Below are positions 1 to 9,829 of a stretch of DNA of 64,000 nt, in pieces. The position numbers were made by a program, and so were the translations under genes. Position 1 is the stretch's first letter, and each line of letters starts with the position of its first letter. This DNA is from Actinoalloteichus hoggarensis (lineage in GTDB: Bacteria; Actinomycetota; Actinomycetes; Mycobacteriales; Pseudonocardiaceae). Where the stretch lies: NCBI RefSeq assembly GCF_002234535.1, contig NZ_CP022521.1, positions 3,162,001-3,226,000 on the forward strand. Reading direction: 5' to 3'. The notes under the pieces were generated by a model, which saw only the letters and a program-made list of their open reading frames with translations, was not told the DNA's origin and made no database searches.

Positions 1-73
1 GCCAGGAGAAGCCCCAGCCCTCGACGTCGGCGGCCTCGGCTTCGGCGAGGAGCCCCTCGAAGGTCCGTGTCAT
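1..73 (-). CDS. Class I SAM-dependent methyltransferase, N-terminal fragment (truncated by window edge)
   Basis: Reading leftwards from an ATG at 73, the frame stays open to the window edge and gives 24 residues beginning MTRTFEGLLAEAEAADVEGW and ending GFSW. That opening, with an acidic amphipathic helix followed by a GW-F-W cluster, is what actinobacterial SAM-dependent methyltransferases of the small cytosolic type commonly start with. The catalytic GxGxG region lies outside the window, so the substrate cannot be stated. The family call is from recognition of the N-terminus only. Confidence 0.5.
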   Translation of the reverse strand, partial: MTRTFEGLLAEAEAADVEGWGFSW

Positions 74-952
74 GGGTCGAGGGTGCCGGACCGTCGGTCT
101 GGGGGCGAGTGATTTACCGGTGTGGGATCGGTGTCCGCGGAGGGCAGGGCCGGTCGGGGCGGTAGGAGAGTGCGGTCCGGACCGCGGTGTCGGTCGCGAG
201 GCCGTCGATGGTCGCCGGTCCGGGAGTCGGCGCCGGATGCGTACGGGTGCCGTGGAATCCGAACCGCCGACGTCCCGTCCGGAGGACTGCGACCTGGGTG
301 GATGGCGTGTGGTTGGAGATCGGCAGGAGGCGGTGTTCCTGGACGGTGCGGCGATCGTGGGGGCCGGTGCGCCCGGATCTGGCATGAATGTCGCAGCAGG
401 CCACGGCGCGGGGCGGAGCCGAAGCAGAAGGGGAACGAGACCACGGGTTGCTGTCGTGGAACGTGACGGCCGCCGATCCTTCGGCGGCGAAGGTCCGGGC
501 CTGCCGCGGTGCCGGCCCTCAGCCGGGTCCGGCCGGTGTGTTCGTCCGGTGTGGAGAGCGGCCTCGACGGTTTCGGCGGGTGGTCGAGTCCGGTGGGCGT
601 GGGGGTGGGCCGTGTCGGCCCTGGTGGCCTGGGGCAGTGGCCGGCGCAGGTGAAAGGCGTTGCATGCGGCGGGAGGGCGGTGTGTTCGGTGACGTCCACG
701 ACGGGGCCGCGGCGACGGGCGGTCGGTTCGACGACGCGGGCGGCGGGCATGGCGCTGTTATGGTGGCGGTCGCGTGATGGTGAGTCAGGGAGACCGACGT
801 GGTGAGTGACGACGACATCTCCGGGTGATACCGGAAGTGATCGACCGTCGGCAGGTGCGCGCGGCGTGCCCGCTGTCGGCCGTGCCGTCGTCCTGTGAAC
901 CCGTTCCGCCGGGCGCTCCGGTGCGCCCGCCGCCACCCTTGAGGGCTCCGCC
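74..952. other. Intergenic region, 879 bp, with a short upstream ORF and a hairpin before the ABC-F gene
   Basis: No convincing protein gene is seen on either strand; the open frames have low-complexity Arg/Pro/Gly translations typical of antisense or random GC-rich DNA. Two small items sit near its right end. A nine-codon frame (GTG GTG AGT through TGA, 799-828) follows an AGGGAG ribosome-binding-like stretch. A 7-bp stem with a 6-nt loop (CGGGCGC/GCGCCCG, 910-929) ends 23 bases before the ABC-F start codon. They could form a leader for translation-coupled control, which is an inference. Confidence 0.4.
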
Positions 953-2602
953 ATGTCTGATGCGTTCATCGTCTGTTCGAACCTCTCGTTCTCCTGGCCC
1001 GACGGCACTGTGCTGTTCGAGGACCTGTCGTTCACCGTGGGTGCCGGTCGCACCGGCCTGGTGGCGCCCAACGGAGCCGGCAAGACGACGCTGTTGAGGC
1101 TCATCGCGGGTGACCGCATACCCAGCCGCGGCACGGTGTCGGTCGACGGAGTGCCGGGGTATCTGCCGCAGAACCTGCCGTTGTCGGGTGATCTGACGGT
1201 GGCCGAGGTGCTGGGGATCGCCCCGGTGCTCGCGGCGTTGTCGGCGATCGAGTCGGGTGACGTCGACGAGGCGCACTTCACCACGGTCGGCAGCGATTGG
1301 GATGTCGAGGAGCGCACCCGTGCCCAGCTCGGCAGGCTCGGTCTCGCAGAGCTGCCGTTCACGCGACGTCTCGACACGCTCAGTGGTGGGCAGATCGTCT
1401 CGCTCGGGTTGGCCGCTCAGCTGCTGAAGCGGCCGGACGTGCTGTTGTTGGACGAGCCGACGAACAATCTGGATCGCGATGCCCGCCGGTCGCTCTACGC
1501 CGTGTTGGAGGACTGGAACGGGTGTCTGCTGCTGGTCAGTCACGACCGGGCACTGTTGGACCGGATGGATCGCATCGCGGAACTGCATCGTGGCGACGTG
1601 CGCTTCTACGGCGGGAATCACGCGGAGTACGAGGCGGCGGTGCGGGCGGCCCGGGAGGTTGCGGAGAAGAACGTCCGCAACGCCGAGCAGCAGTTGCGGC
1701 GGGAGAAGCGGGAGATGCAGCAGGCACGGGAACGAGCGGCACGTCGAGCGGGCAACGCCGCGCGCACTCTCGGGAGCGCGGGCCTGCCGAGAATCGTCGC
1801 CGGGGCGATGAAACGGGGCGCGCAGGAGTCGGCGGGGCGGGCGAACGAGACGCATGCGGCACGGGTCGGTGAGGCCAAGGCCCGCTTGGAGGAGGCGGGG
1901 CGGGCGGTGCGGGACGAGGCGACGATCGCGGTGGAGCTGCCCGGGACTCGGGTGCCCGCCGGGCGGACGGTGTTCGCCGGGGACGGGATGCAGGCCGATT
2001 TCGGGGGCGGGCCGCTGTTCGCGGGGCGGGGTGTGAACCTGACGATCCGAGGACCGGAGCGGATCGCGCTGGTCGGGAGCAACGGTGCGGGCAAGTCCAC
2101 GGTGCTGCGCATGGTGCACGGCGATGTCGAGCCCTCTGGTGGTGTGGTCGCCCGGGCGGTGGGGCGGATCGCGTACCTGTCGCAGCGCTTGGATCTGCTG
2201 GACCCGGATCGCACGGTGGTGGAGAACCTGGCCGCCGCCGCGCCCAGCCTGACGGAGGGGAGGCGGTTGACGCTGTTGGCGCGGTTCCTGTTCCGCGGCG
2301 ACCGGGTTCGACTGCCGGTCGGAGCGCTCTCCGGCGGGGAACGGCTGCGTGCGACCTTGTGTTGTGTCCTCTGCGCCGAACCGGCGCCGCAGCTGTTGCT
2401 GTTGGACGAGCCGACGAACAATCTCGATCTGGTGAGCGTGGCGCGGCTGCAGAGCGCACTCGGTACGTATGAGGGGGCTTTCGTGGTGGTCAGCCACGAT
2501 GAGCGGTTCCTTTCCGAGATCGGGGTGAATCGGTGGCTGCGGTTGACGGCCGGGGCGTTGTGCGATGTCGACGGCCCTGAGGACGGATCGACGGCTGTCT
2601 GA
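953..2602 (+). CDS. ABC-F family ATPase (ribosome-associated, two ATP-binding domains, no membrane domain)
   Basis: The 549-residue protein has two complete ABC nucleotide-binding domains and no transmembrane segment. Domain 1 has Walker A PNGAGKTT (39-46), signature LSGGQ (143-147), Walker B VLLLDE (163-168) and switch SHD (about 196-198). Domain 2 has SNGAGKST (376-383), LSGGE (459-463) and LLLLDEPTNNLD (481-492). A charged helical linker, rich in Glu and Arg (about 225-325), joins them. ABC-F proteins act on the ribosome E site; some confer resistance to ribosome-targeting antibiotics and others tune translation. This one cannot be assigned to a resistance class from sequence alone. The ATG is preceded by GAGGG at a 7-base spacing. 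Confidence 0.9.
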   Translation: MSDAFIVCSNLSFSWPDGTVLFEDLSFTVGAGRTGLVAPNGAGKTTLLRLIAGDRIPSRGTVSVDGVPGYLPQNLPLSGDLTVAEVLGIAPVLAALSAIESGDVDEAHFTTVGSDWDVEERTRAQLGRLGLAELPFTRRLDTLSGGQIVSLGLAAQLLKRPDVLLLDEPTNNLDRDARRSLYAVLEDWNGCLLLVSHDRALLDRMDRIAELHRGDVRFYGGNHAEYEAAVRAAREVAEKNVRNAEQQLRREKREMQQARERAARRAGNAARTLGSAGLPRIVAGAMKRGAQESAGRANETHAARVGEAKARLEEAGRAVRDEATIAVELPGTRVPAGRTVFAGDGMQADFGGGPLFAGRGVNLTIRGPERIALVGSNGAGKSTVLRMVHGDVEPSGGVVARAVGRIAYLSQRLDLLDPDRTVVENLAAAAPSLTEGRRLTLLARFLFRGDRVRLPVGALSGGERLRATLCCVLCAEPAPQLLLLDEPTNNLDLVSVARLQSALGTYEGAFVVVSHDERFLSEIGVNRWLRLTAGALCDVDGPEDGSTAV

Positions 2603-2849
2603 TGCGCCGCGGCGCTCGCCCGGACCCCTGGTCGTGGTCTTCGATTCTCGGGGTGGGGCGAGCAGACCCGACCCGACCCGAGCGGGCGGGCGCCGCTGTT
2701 GGTGGTGACCCGCGGGTGGAGTACGGGTCACCGGGTGGCCGCCGACGTCGTGGATCTCGTCGTCTCCCCGGTCGGCCGGTGTCGAGCGTGCCCGTCGGAT
2801 CCGGCAGGATCGGGTACGTCGATGCTGGTCGCGAGGGAAGCGGTGGAAC

Positions 2850-3482
2850 ATGCTCACGGGGTACCGGACGATCGCCCGGAACGGTGAGCACGAGATAGAG
2901 ATCCGCCGTTCTCGTTTCCGTTGTCTGCTGAGTCGGGTCGATGGCGAGGATGGGGCCCGCACGGTGATCGCCGCTCGCCGCAAGGAGCACTGGAACGCCA
3001 CGCACAACTGCACCGCCTACGTGCTCGGCGCCGCCTCGGACAAGCAGAAGTCCAGTGACGACGGCGAACCGGCCGGCACGGCCGGGGTGCCGATGCTGGA
3101 GGTGCTGCGTCGTCGTGAGCTCAGTGACGTGGTCGCCGTGGTGACCCGCTGGTTCGGCGGGGTGCAGCTCGGCGCGGGCGGCCTGATCCGCGCTTACGGT
3201 CAAGCCGTCGCGGAGACGGTTGATCTGCTGGGCACGGTGGAGCTGCGTCCGTGCAGGGTGATCACCGTGGCGGTGGACTTCCCCCACGCCGGACGACTTG
3301 AGCACGCCCTGCGTGATTCGTCGTACCCGGTGCTTGCCGCCGACTACACCGATCGCGCACGGTTCGAGGTCGCGGTCGCGGAAGGTGAACTGGCGGAGTT
3401 CACCGAGTGGGCGGTGGCGATCAGCGCAGGCGCGGCCGAGCTGGTGCCCGGTCGTCTCACCTATGTGGAGAGCCCGCAGTGA
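2850..3482 (+). CDS. IMPACT (YigZ/UPF0029) family protein
   Basis: A 210-residue protein of normal length for the family. The N-terminal IMPACT domain carries the diagnostic stretches HNCTAY (about 51-56), DDGEPAGTAG (about 70-79) and VTRWFGGVQLGAGGLIRAYG (about 98-117). The C-terminal 70 residues match the small ferredoxin-like DUF1949 domain. Bacterial YigZ proteins are cytosolic and of unsettled function; the eukaryotic relative regulates Gcn2. It starts about 250 bp after the ABC-F gene and is probably transcribed on its own. Confidence 0.9.
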   Translation: MLTGYRTIARNGEHEIEIRRSRFRCLLSRVDGEDGARTVIAARRKEHWNATHNCTAYVLGAASDKQKSSDDGEPAGTAGVPMLEVLRRRELSDVVAVVTRWFGGVQLGAGGLIRAYGQAVAETVDLLGTVELRPCRVITVAVDFPHAGRLEHALRDSSYPVLAADYTDRARFEVAVAEGELAEFTEWAVAISAGAAELVPGRLTYVESPQ

Positions 3483-3876
3483 TCGTCGGACCGCCCGGGC
3501 ACCGCCGCTTCCCGTCGGTGGAGGACGTCTGCCTTCGGCCCCTCGGCGGCTGACGCCGGACTCCGCTCCACCGTCGCCGCGTGATCCGACCGGCCGGCGG
3601 GTCGCGTCCCCGTGCCCAGCCGAGGTGGTGTTCCCGCGCTGGTCGTGAGTCCGCGCGGCGCCCGCCCTGCGTCGCGGATCGCGCCGTCGGCCGGACACGG
3701 GCCCCAACGGCTCGGGGCTCCTCCACGCGGTGGGTGAGATGCCGAAGTTCACTCGAAGGGGATCGTGCCCGTCGTGTCGGCGTGGCGGCGGACCGCGCAG
3801 CGAGTAGGCAGGAGACACCCGCGACAGCGGTCGGGAGCGTCGGGGGATCGGGTGCACGGACTAGGGGAGCGGGACC
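3483..3876. other. Intergenic region, 394 bp, nothing recognised
   Basis: No coding frame with convincing codon bias and no clear terminator stem with a T run was seen. The last 20 bases hold AGGGGAGCGGGACC, the ribosome-binding site of the following reductase gene. Confidence 0.3.
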
Positions 3877-4512
3877 ATGAGACGACTGACGGTGACCATG
3901 TTCCTCTCGTTGGACGGGGTCATGCAGGGACCCGGCGGCCCCGACGAGGACCGTGACGGCGGTTTCGACCAGGGCGGCTGGATGGTGCCGTACGCCGACA
4001 CCGACCTGATGGCCTGGGAGAAGAACTGGTTCGAACGGGCGAGCGGGTTCCTGCTGGGGCGGCGCACCTTCGACATCTTCGCGGCGTACTGGCCCCACAT
4101 CACCGATGAGGACGACCCGATCGCGACGCGACTGAACCGGCTGCCCAAACATGTCGTCTCCCGCGGCATGCCCACACCGACGTGGTATGACTCCACCGTG
4201 ATCGTCGGGGACGTCGCCGAACAGGTCGCTCGACTCAAGGCCGATGATCCCGACGGCTCCGGCGGCGAACTGCAGATCCACGGCAGCGGCGACCTCGTGC
4301 TCAGCCTGCTCGATCAGGATCTGGTGGACGAGTACCGACTGCTGATCTGCCCCGTCGTCCTCGGCGCCGGGCGACGGATGTTCGTCGAGGGCAGCCCGCC
4401 CACCGCCCTGCGGCTGGTCGACTCCGCCACCACCGGCTCCGGGGTCGCCGTGCACGTCTACCGCCCTGCGGGACGCCCCGCCTACGGCACATACTCCTTG
4501 GAGGACTCCTGA
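3877..4512 (+). CDS. Dihydrofolate reductase family protein (RibD C-terminal-like)
   Basis: The 211-residue protein begins MRRLTVTMFLSLDGVMQGPG, the beta strand plus S-LDG motif of the RibD_C/DHFR-like fold. It continues with LLGRRTFDIF (about 65-74) and HGSGDLVLSLLDQDLVDEYRL (about 131-151), the NADPH-binding G-S-G turn and the following helix. The last segment (LLICPVVLGAGRRMF) is also diagnostic. Such stand-alone proteins are presumed NADPH-dependent reductases, but their substrates are mostly unknown, and this is not the folate enzyme FolA. The ATG follows a good AGGGGAG site. Confidence 0.87.
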   Translation: MRRLTVTMFLSLDGVMQGPGGPDEDRDGGFDQGGWMVPYADTDLMAWEKNWFERASGFLLGRRTFDIFAAYWPHITDEDDPIATRLNRLPKHVVSRGMPTPTWYDSTVIVGDVAEQVARLKADDPDGSGGELQIHGSGDLVLSLLDQDLVDEYRLLICPVVLGAGRRMFVEGSPPTALRLVDSATTGSGVAVHVYRPAGRPAYGTYSLEDS

Positions 4513-5569
4513 CCGTAGGCCCGATTCCCCGCCGGGACCGTCCTGATCGGGCGGCCATGGCGGAAGACCGGGCCGCGGGTGTTCGATGCGTGGCGTGGGG
4601 ACGGTGAGGCTCACCACGACATGCGGGTCTCCGGTCCGTTCCGAACCGCCTCGTCCTGAACGCCGGGGCGGGACGAATCGGAACTCGTCCTTCTCGGCGG
4701 AGCCGCCGTCGACGGCCGCCCCACGGGCGGTCCGTGCGGAGTTCGCGTGACTCCCTGCCGTCGGCACGGGCGAGCGCACCGGAGCGGGGCGGGGCTGATC
4801 AGGGACGGCCTCATCCGCTGTGTCGGGTTGTCTGCCGTGGACATCGACGCTGATCAGCACGATCCATCGGTATGGTGCGGGATCGGCGTGGTGTCCGGCG
4901 GGTTGACGGCCGGTCGGCCGCACCTGAAGGCACACGGCTCCGTTCTGCTGTGGTGCGGGGGACACGGTAGGCATGGTGGCTCCTCCTTCTCCGCTCTGGG
5001 TTCGACCCGGTTCGGCCGTCGCGCACGAAGGCCGTTCATGGGTGGCGTCGACGGTCACACCTTGAAGACGCCCGGGCGGCGTCGGACGTGAGATGGGAGA
5101 CCCGGTTCCAGCGGCGTGTTCACCCGGAAGAGCGCATCCGCGAGGAGGTGGGCAGCCACCGAGGTCGACGGCACACCCATGGGCCCGCCCACGCCGAGCG
5201 AACCGGAGGCGGCCGGCCGAATCGGGGCGGGTCGTCGGATCGCCGTCGACAGCGGACCGCAGGCCACGACCAGGGCGGACCGACGAATCAGGGCACCGCC
5301 GCGTACGGGTTCCGAACAGTCGGACCGGCGTCGACATCGGAACGGGCAGCAACGGGTCGTCCGGTGTCGGCACCGCCGCCGCCGGCTCGGACAGACCCCG
5401 CCGGGGAAGCACGACGACGAAGACGCCTCGGAGTCGCCGACCACCGGCGGGTGCGACGCCGTGGTTCACGTCGGACCGAGCGTGGACACCTGGTGCTGAT
5501 CGCCTCGCAGGCGGTGTCGCGACGCACCGCCCGCACCGGTCTGGTCGGACCGGTCGTCGCGGTGCCGAC
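4513..5569. other. 1.06 kb region without a confirmed gene; contains a strongly ribosome-binding-site-preceded orphan start
   Basis: No protein family is recognised. The minus strand has an ATG at 4974 preceded by GGAGAAGGAGGAGCCACC, one of the strongest Shine-Dalgarno sequences in the window. It opens a frame starting MPTVSPAPQQNGAVCLQVRP. That frame has no stop until 3457 and would run antisense through the reductase gene. Its third-codon G+C is only about two thirds, well below neighbouring genes. Either a shorter product is broken by a frameshift or the signal is fortuitous. A second minus-strand stretch (about 5055-5210, GVPSTSVAAHLLADALFRVN) has coding-like codon use but no start or family. 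Confidence 0.3.
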
Positions 5570-6349
5570 TCAACGACGGAAGACCAGCAGACCGGGCTGC
5601 GGCGGTCCGGCGGCCAAACCTGCCGACGCCACCTCCGCGCGCACCTCGGCCTCCTCCACCGGCCACAGGTCGAAGGACTCCTGCTCCTCCCGCACCGCCC
5701 CCTCGGCGGTGGTCACCGTGTATCGGAAGGTCCACCGCAGTCGGCGTGACCCCTCCACCGGCGCGGCCACCACCGTGACCTCATACCGGGTGTCCCCGAC
5801 GACCACGGCCGACAAGGGCTTCGGTCTTCTCGGCACGGCCCCGGTGCGGTCGACGACCAGCAGCCCCCCGGGCCGCAGCAGCGCCCGCGCCCTCGACCAC
5901 AGCAGCCGTCGAGTCGGCGGGGCCAGCCCGTCCACGAGGTTCACGCATACCATGAGGTCGACGGGGTCGACAGGCCGCAGCTCCTGCACGGGCTGCGGGT
6001 ACACCCGGACGTGTCGGCGCATCGGGCTCGATCCGGCCCACCGAGACAGCAGCACCGTCCGCATCGCCCGCGCGGGCTCCACTGCATGCACCGGAACCGA
6101 CGTCGACTCGGCCAGCACCTCGGTCACGATGCCCGTCCCGGCTCCCACCTCGAGGATCCCCGCCCGAGCCGAGCGGGCCAGCGCGGCCAGCTCCCGCTGC
6201 GCCTTGCGGCGGTACCGGCTCCGATGCAGCAGGTCGTAGAACTCGGCGGTGACCCGGTAGGGCTCCGGGTCCGGCGCGGGCTGTGGACTCGGACGTGGGG
6301 TGGCAGGAGCAGGGGAGCGGGCCGCGGCCGAGGGCTGTGTTCGGCTCAT
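5570..6349 (-). CDS. Class I SAM-dependent methyltransferase
   Basis: Translation from the ATG at 6349 gives 259 residues; an upstream ATG at 6379 in the same frame is less likely because MSRTQ follows it closely. The first 30 residues are Pro/Ala-rich and probably disordered. Motif I is ILEVGAGTG (65-73), followed by an acidic residue at the end of strand 2 (HAVEPA). LMVCVNLVDGL supplies motif II/III and LLRPGGLLVVDRTG the post-III loop. The fold is clear but the methyl acceptor is not. The C-terminal half (RYTVTTAEGAVREEQESFDLWP) resembles methyltransferases acting on small molecules. No operon partner is visible. Confidence 0.85.
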   Translation of the reverse strand: MSRTQPSAAARSPAPATPRPSPQPAPDPEPYRVTAEFYDLLHRSRYRRKAQRELAALARSARAGILEVGAGTGIVTEVLAESTSVPVHAVEPARAMRTVLLSRWAGSSPMRRHVRVYPQPVQELRPVDPVDLMVCVNLVDGLAPPTRRLLWSRARALLRPGGLLVVDRTGAVPRRPKPLSAVVVGDTRYEVTVVAAPVEGSRRLRWTFRYTVTTAEGAVREEQESFDLWPVEEAEVRAEVASAGLAAGPPQPGLLVFRR

Positions 6350-6488
6350 GGGCCCATCATCACGGCAGGCGGTCGACACGGCTCGTCATCGCCGCCGCCC
6401 GCTCGGCCTCGTCACCGGTGCGCCGTGTCGACTCGCGCCGCCCACGTCGCCGGTCCTACGGTCTGCGGTGATCACAGGAGGTGGTGGA

Positions 6489-6767
6489 ATGGTCGCGGAT
6501 CGTTGGTCATCCCTGATGTGGCCGCTGCTGAGCGCGCTGCTCGTCACCGGGCTCACACTGTTCGGGCTCGTGGTGGTCGGGGCGCTCCTCGTCGACCGGT
6601 GGCGACACGGCGGGAGGAAGTCGTCGGACGGCGTGCTGCTCGCGAATGGTCGACGGGTCGCCACCATGGTGCGTGGCGGCGCGCGGCCGGAGGCCGCGCG
6701 TGCCGACGGCATCCGCGAGTCCCCGGGTTCGCCCCCGCCGAAGAGCGAGGCGAACCGGTCCACCTGA
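6489..6767 (+). CDS. Small single-pass membrane protein, unknown function
   Basis: The ATG at 6489 is preceded by CAGGAGGTGGTGGA, a strong ribosome-binding site, and yields 92 residues. Residues about 10-36 (WPLLSALLVTGLTLFGLVVV and beyond) form one transmembrane helix followed by positively charged RWRHGGRK, so the tail should be cytosolic. The tail is rich in Arg, Gly and Pro and matches no domain known to me. A larger frame starting at 6300 in the same phase overlaps the methyltransferase promoter region and is rejected. The lnt gene starts about 130 bp downstream. Confidence 0.55.
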   Translation: MVADRWSSLMWPLLSALLVTGLTLFGLVVVGALLVDRWRHGGRKSSDGVLLANGRRVATMVRGGARPEAARADGIRESPGSPPPKSEANRST

Positions 6768-6899
6768 TCGGGAGTGGTCTCGGTGCCCGACCACCGAGGC
6801 GAGGACCGGATTCCGCCCGCGGCGCGACGGGCACCCACGCCTCGACGTCGGTCGGGGCGCAGGGCCGGACCGCGGCGCTGGTTCCGTAGGGTTGTCGCC

Positions 6900-8558
6900 G
6901 TGTCTTCAGCCATCATCGCGGCGTCGCCGAACGAGCCCGCGGATCAGGACGGCCCGCCCGCGCCTCGGGGGCGCCATACCGTGTCGCGCCTGCTGGCCGC
7001 GTCGGCGGGCGGGGCGCTGCTGTCCCTGTCCTTCGCTCCGTTCTCCTGGTGGTGGATGGCGCCGATCGCCCTGGCCCTGTTCTCCGCCGCGGTGTACGGG
7101 CGGCGGGCGCGCGCGGCCTTCGGTCTCGGCTTCCTCGCGGGATTGACGTTCTTCCTGCCGTTGTTGACCTGGACCAACGAGTACGTCGGCGCGGTGCCCT
7201 GGGTGGTGCTGGCCATGCTGGAGGCGTCGTTCTTCGGCCTGGCCGCAGTCATGGTCGCCCTCGTCGGCAGGCTGCCCGCGGCACCGATCTGGGCGGCGGC
7301 GGCCTGGGTCGCCGCCGAGGCCCTGCGGGGCGCCGTGCCCTTCCGCGGGTTCCCGCTGGGCAGCGTGGCCTTCGGCCAGGCCGACGGGTTGTTCCTGTCC
7401 CTGGCCTCCCTCGGAGGTGTTGCCCTGGTCGGGTTCGCCGTGGCGTTGTGCGGCTTCGGACTGGCGGATCTGGCCCGTCGTGTCCTGGCGGCTCGCCGTC
7501 CGGTCGTCGACGGCTCCGCGACCATCGGGCCTCGAGCACTGGCCATGCCTGCGGTGCTGACAGTGGTGCCCGCGCTGGCGGCGTTGGCCGCGTCGCCAGC
7601 GGTGGGGACCGACGCGCAGGAGGGCACCGTCACCGCCGCGTTGATCCAGGGCAACGTTCCGCAGCTCGGCCTGGAGTTCAACGCCCAGCGGCGCGCGGTC
7701 CTGGACAATCACGCCGAGCGCACCCGTGAACTGGCCGCCGACGTCGCCGCGGGCCGGGAACCGCAGCCCGACATCGTCATCTGGCCGGAGAACGCCTCCG
7801 ACATCGACCCGTTCCGCAATGCCGACGCCGACGCGGTGATCGACTCGGCCGTGCGCGCCATCGACGCACCCACGATGATCGGCACCCTGGAAACCCCCGA
7901 ACAGGGCGACATTCACAACACGGTCGTGCATTGGGACCCCGCCGACGGTCCGGTCGACATCTACCGTAAACGTGAGATCCAGCCGTTCGGTGAGCGCATC
8001 CCGCTGCGTGGGCTGGTCTCGGCGGTGATGGGCGTGGTCAACCCCTCCATTCGCATTCCCGACCGGGAGTACCAGCCCGGCGACACGCCCGGAGTGTTCG
8101 CCATGGGTCGCGCCGACGTCGGCGTCGTCACCTGTTGGGAGGTCGCCTTCGATCATCGGGTGAACGACACCGTGCTGGCCGGTGCCACCGTGCTCGCCGT
8201 GCCCAGCAATTACGCGACCTTCGGCTTGACCGCGATGTCGGAACAGCAGCTGGCGATCTCCCAGGTGCGGGCCGTCGAACACGGCCGCGCCGTGCTCGTC
8301 GCGGCGACCAGCGGCATCTCCGCCGTGGTCTCCCCGTCGGGCACCGTCGTGTCGTCGACGGATTTGTTCACCGCCGACGCACTGGTCGCGGAGATCCCCC
8401 TGCGCTCGACGACTACGCTGGCCACCCGGCTCGGCGCGGGCCCGGAGTGGATCATCTCCGCTCTGGGCGTGGCGGCGGCGGGCTGGGTCGTGATCGGCGG
8501 CGTCCGACGCCGCCGACTCGACAGGTCCTCCGCCGTGCGGGAGGCTGCGCAGCCCTGA
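6900..8558 (+). CDS. lnt: Apolipoprotein N-acyltransferase
   Basis: This membrane enzyme transfers an acyl chain from phospholipid to the amino group of the lipid-modified cysteine of lipoproteins. The GTG at 6900 gives 552 residues. About seven hydrophobic segments occupy the first 220 residues, and a nitrilase-like periplasmic domain the rest, with a final helix ([17 protein letters not shown]). The catalytic triad is visible: Glu297 in WPEN, Lys357 in YRKRE and Cys412 in CWE. A TAGGGT box a few bases before the GTG suggests a leaderless transcript. The same frame is open back to 6774. ppm1 follows; in Mycobacterium tuberculosis the two activities are fused as one protein. Confidence 0.93.
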   Translation: MSSAIIAASPNEPADQDGPPAPRGRHTVSRLLAASAGGALLSLSFAPFSWWWMAPIALALFSAAVYGRRARAAFGLGFLAGLTFFLPLLTWTNEYVGAVPWVVLAMLEASFFGLAAVMVALVGRLPAAPIWAAAAWVAAEALRGAVPFRGFPLGSVAFGQADGLFLSLASLGGVALVGFAVALCGFGLADLARRVLAARRPVVDGSATIGPRALAMPAVLTVVPALAALAASPAVGTDAQEGTVTAALIQGNVPQLGLEFNAQRRAVLDNHAERTRELAADVAAGREPQPDIVIWPENASDIDPFRNADADAVIDSAVRAIDAPTMIGTLETPEQGDIHNTVVHWDPADGPVDIYRKREIQPFGERIPLRGLVSAVMGVVNPSIRIPDREYQPGDTPGVFAMGRADVGVVTCWEVAFDHRVNDTVLAGATVLAVPSNYATFGLTAMSEQQLAISQVRAVEHGRAVLVAATSGISAVVSPSGTVVSSTDLFTADALVAEIPLRSTTTLATRLGAGPEWIISALGVAAAGWVVIGGVRRRRLDRSSAVREAAQP

Positions 8559-8686
8559 TCCGCGCAGCCCTGGACGGCGCAGACAGCAGGTACAGCGAAG
8601 GTCCCGGGCGCCACCGGGAACGGGGCGACATGATCGGGAACAGACGGTCGACGCAGGCGGGAGCGGCGTCGACGAGGAGGAGACAC

Positions 8687-9487
8687 ATGGCGGAGCAGCC
8701 TGCCGAGCACGAGAGCCAGGCTCCCGGCCTGGACAAGGTGCTGGTGGTCATCCCGACCTACGACGAGCGGGAGAACATCGGCCCGATCGTCGCGCGTCTG
8801 CACGCGGCGCTGCCCACGGCGGAGGTGCTGGTCGTCGACGACGGCAGCCCGGACGGCACCGGAGACCTGGCCGACGAGATGGCCGCCGAGGACCCGAGGG
8901 TCCACGTCATGCACCGCACGGAGAAGGCCGGGTTGGGCGCGGCGTACGTAGCGGGGTTCACCTGGGCGCTGGACCGCGACTACGGGGTCGTGGTGGAGAT
9001 GGACGCCGACGGCTCCCACGCCCCCGAGGAGCTGCCCCGGCTGCTCGCGGCGCTGGGCGACGACGCCAACGGCGCCGACCTGGTGCTCGGGTCGCGGTAT
9101 GTGCCCGGCGGCAGAACGGTGAACTGGTCCAGACGTCGGGAGTGGATCTCCAGGACCGGCAATCTGTACTCCCAGATCGCGTTGGGCGCCCGGGTGAAGG
9201 ACATCACCGGCGGATATCGGGCGTTCCGCAGGCAGGTGCTCGAGAAGATCCGGCTGAACAACGTCGCCTCGCAGGGTTACTGCTTTCAGATCGACCTGGC
9301 GTGGCGGGCGATCGAGGCCGGCTTCACCGTCGCTGAGGTCCCGATCACCTTCACGGAGCGGGTGCACGGCGAGTCGAAGATGAGTGGCAACATCGTCCGT
9401 GAGGCGTTGCTGCGGGTCACCAAGTGGGGCCTGCGCCGCCGAGGACGGCAACTGCAGGCGCTGCTCGGAGGCAGACGCGCACACTGA
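8687..9487 (+). CDS. ppm1: Polyprenol monophosphomannose synthase (GT2 family)
   Basis: The enzyme moves mannose from GDP-mannose to polyprenyl phosphate, giving the donor for lipoglycan and glycoprotein mannosylation. The ATG at 8687 follows GAGGAGGAG and gives 266 residues; the frame extends upstream but without a better start. GT-A motifs seen are [12 protein letters not shown] (20-31), [10 protein letters not shown] (49-58), the DAD metal site (106-108), [13 protein letters not shown] and the final HGESKM loop. There is no transmembrane domain, unlike the fused mycobacterial form. It lies 128 bp downstream of lnt and is probably co-transcribed. A hairpin terminator separates it from convergent rbpA. 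Confidence 0.93.
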   Translation: MAEQPAEHESQAPGLDKVLVVIPTYDERENIGPIVARLHAALPTAEVLVVDDGSPDGTGDLADEMAAEDPRVHVMHRTEKAGLGAAYVAGFTWALDRDYGVVVEMDADGSHAPEELPRLLAALGDDANGADLVLGSRYVPGGRTVNWSRRREWISRTGNLYSQIALGARVKDITGGYRAFRRQVLEKIRLNNVASQGYCFQIDLAWRAIEAGFTVAEVPITFTERVHGESKMSGNIVREALLRVTKWGLRRRGRQLQALLGGRRAH

Positions 9488-9770
9488 ACGACGCGGGCGA
9501 CGCCTCTCGAGGAGGCGCCGCCGACGGGTGGCGGCCCGCGGTGGGGAGAAGCCGAGGCCGGGTGGCCACGAACCCGGCGAAGGCGGCGAGCGTGCGCGGG
9601 CGAGGCGGTCGCGACACTCGACACCGTCTGTGATCGAAACCGCTCCTCATCGGTTCGGGCGCCCCGGTGTCACTGGATCGCTTCGGCGCCCGCCCAGGCG
9701 GTGTGGCGGCTGAGTGCGCGGCTGCCGTCAGGCGGGTCGGCGCTCCCGCCGGTGCGCGATCGACACGGCG

Positions 9771-9802
9771 AGGCCGCCTGAACCCGGTGGTTCAGGCGGC
9801 CT
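9771..9802 (-). terminator. Perfect 14-bp hairpin terminator, bidirectional, between ppm1 and rbpA
   Basis: Two 14-base arms (AGGCCGCCTGAACC and its exact complement) flank a CGGT loop. The hairpin lies 28 bases beyond the rbpA stop and about 280 bases beyond the ppm1 stop, between convergent genes. There is no T run, as is common for actinobacterial terminators. Confidence 0.8.
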
Positions 9803-9829
9803 GGCTCGCCGCATCGTGCGGCCCGCGAC

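Noticed and set aside
910-929. The hairpin before the ABC-F gene considered as an intrinsic terminator
   Set aside because: The stem is short, lacks a T run and lies only 23 bases from the start codon, so a leader role is at least as likely.
70-1377. A 435-codon open frame on the minus strand
   Set aside because: It runs antisense into the ABC-F gene, and its translation is Arg/Pro/Ser-rich without domains, the usual shadow in GC-rich DNA.
785-3013. A 742-codon minus-strand open frame
   Set aside because: It lies antisense to the complete ABC-F gene and the start of the IMPACT gene; low-complexity His/Arg/Gln-rich translation.
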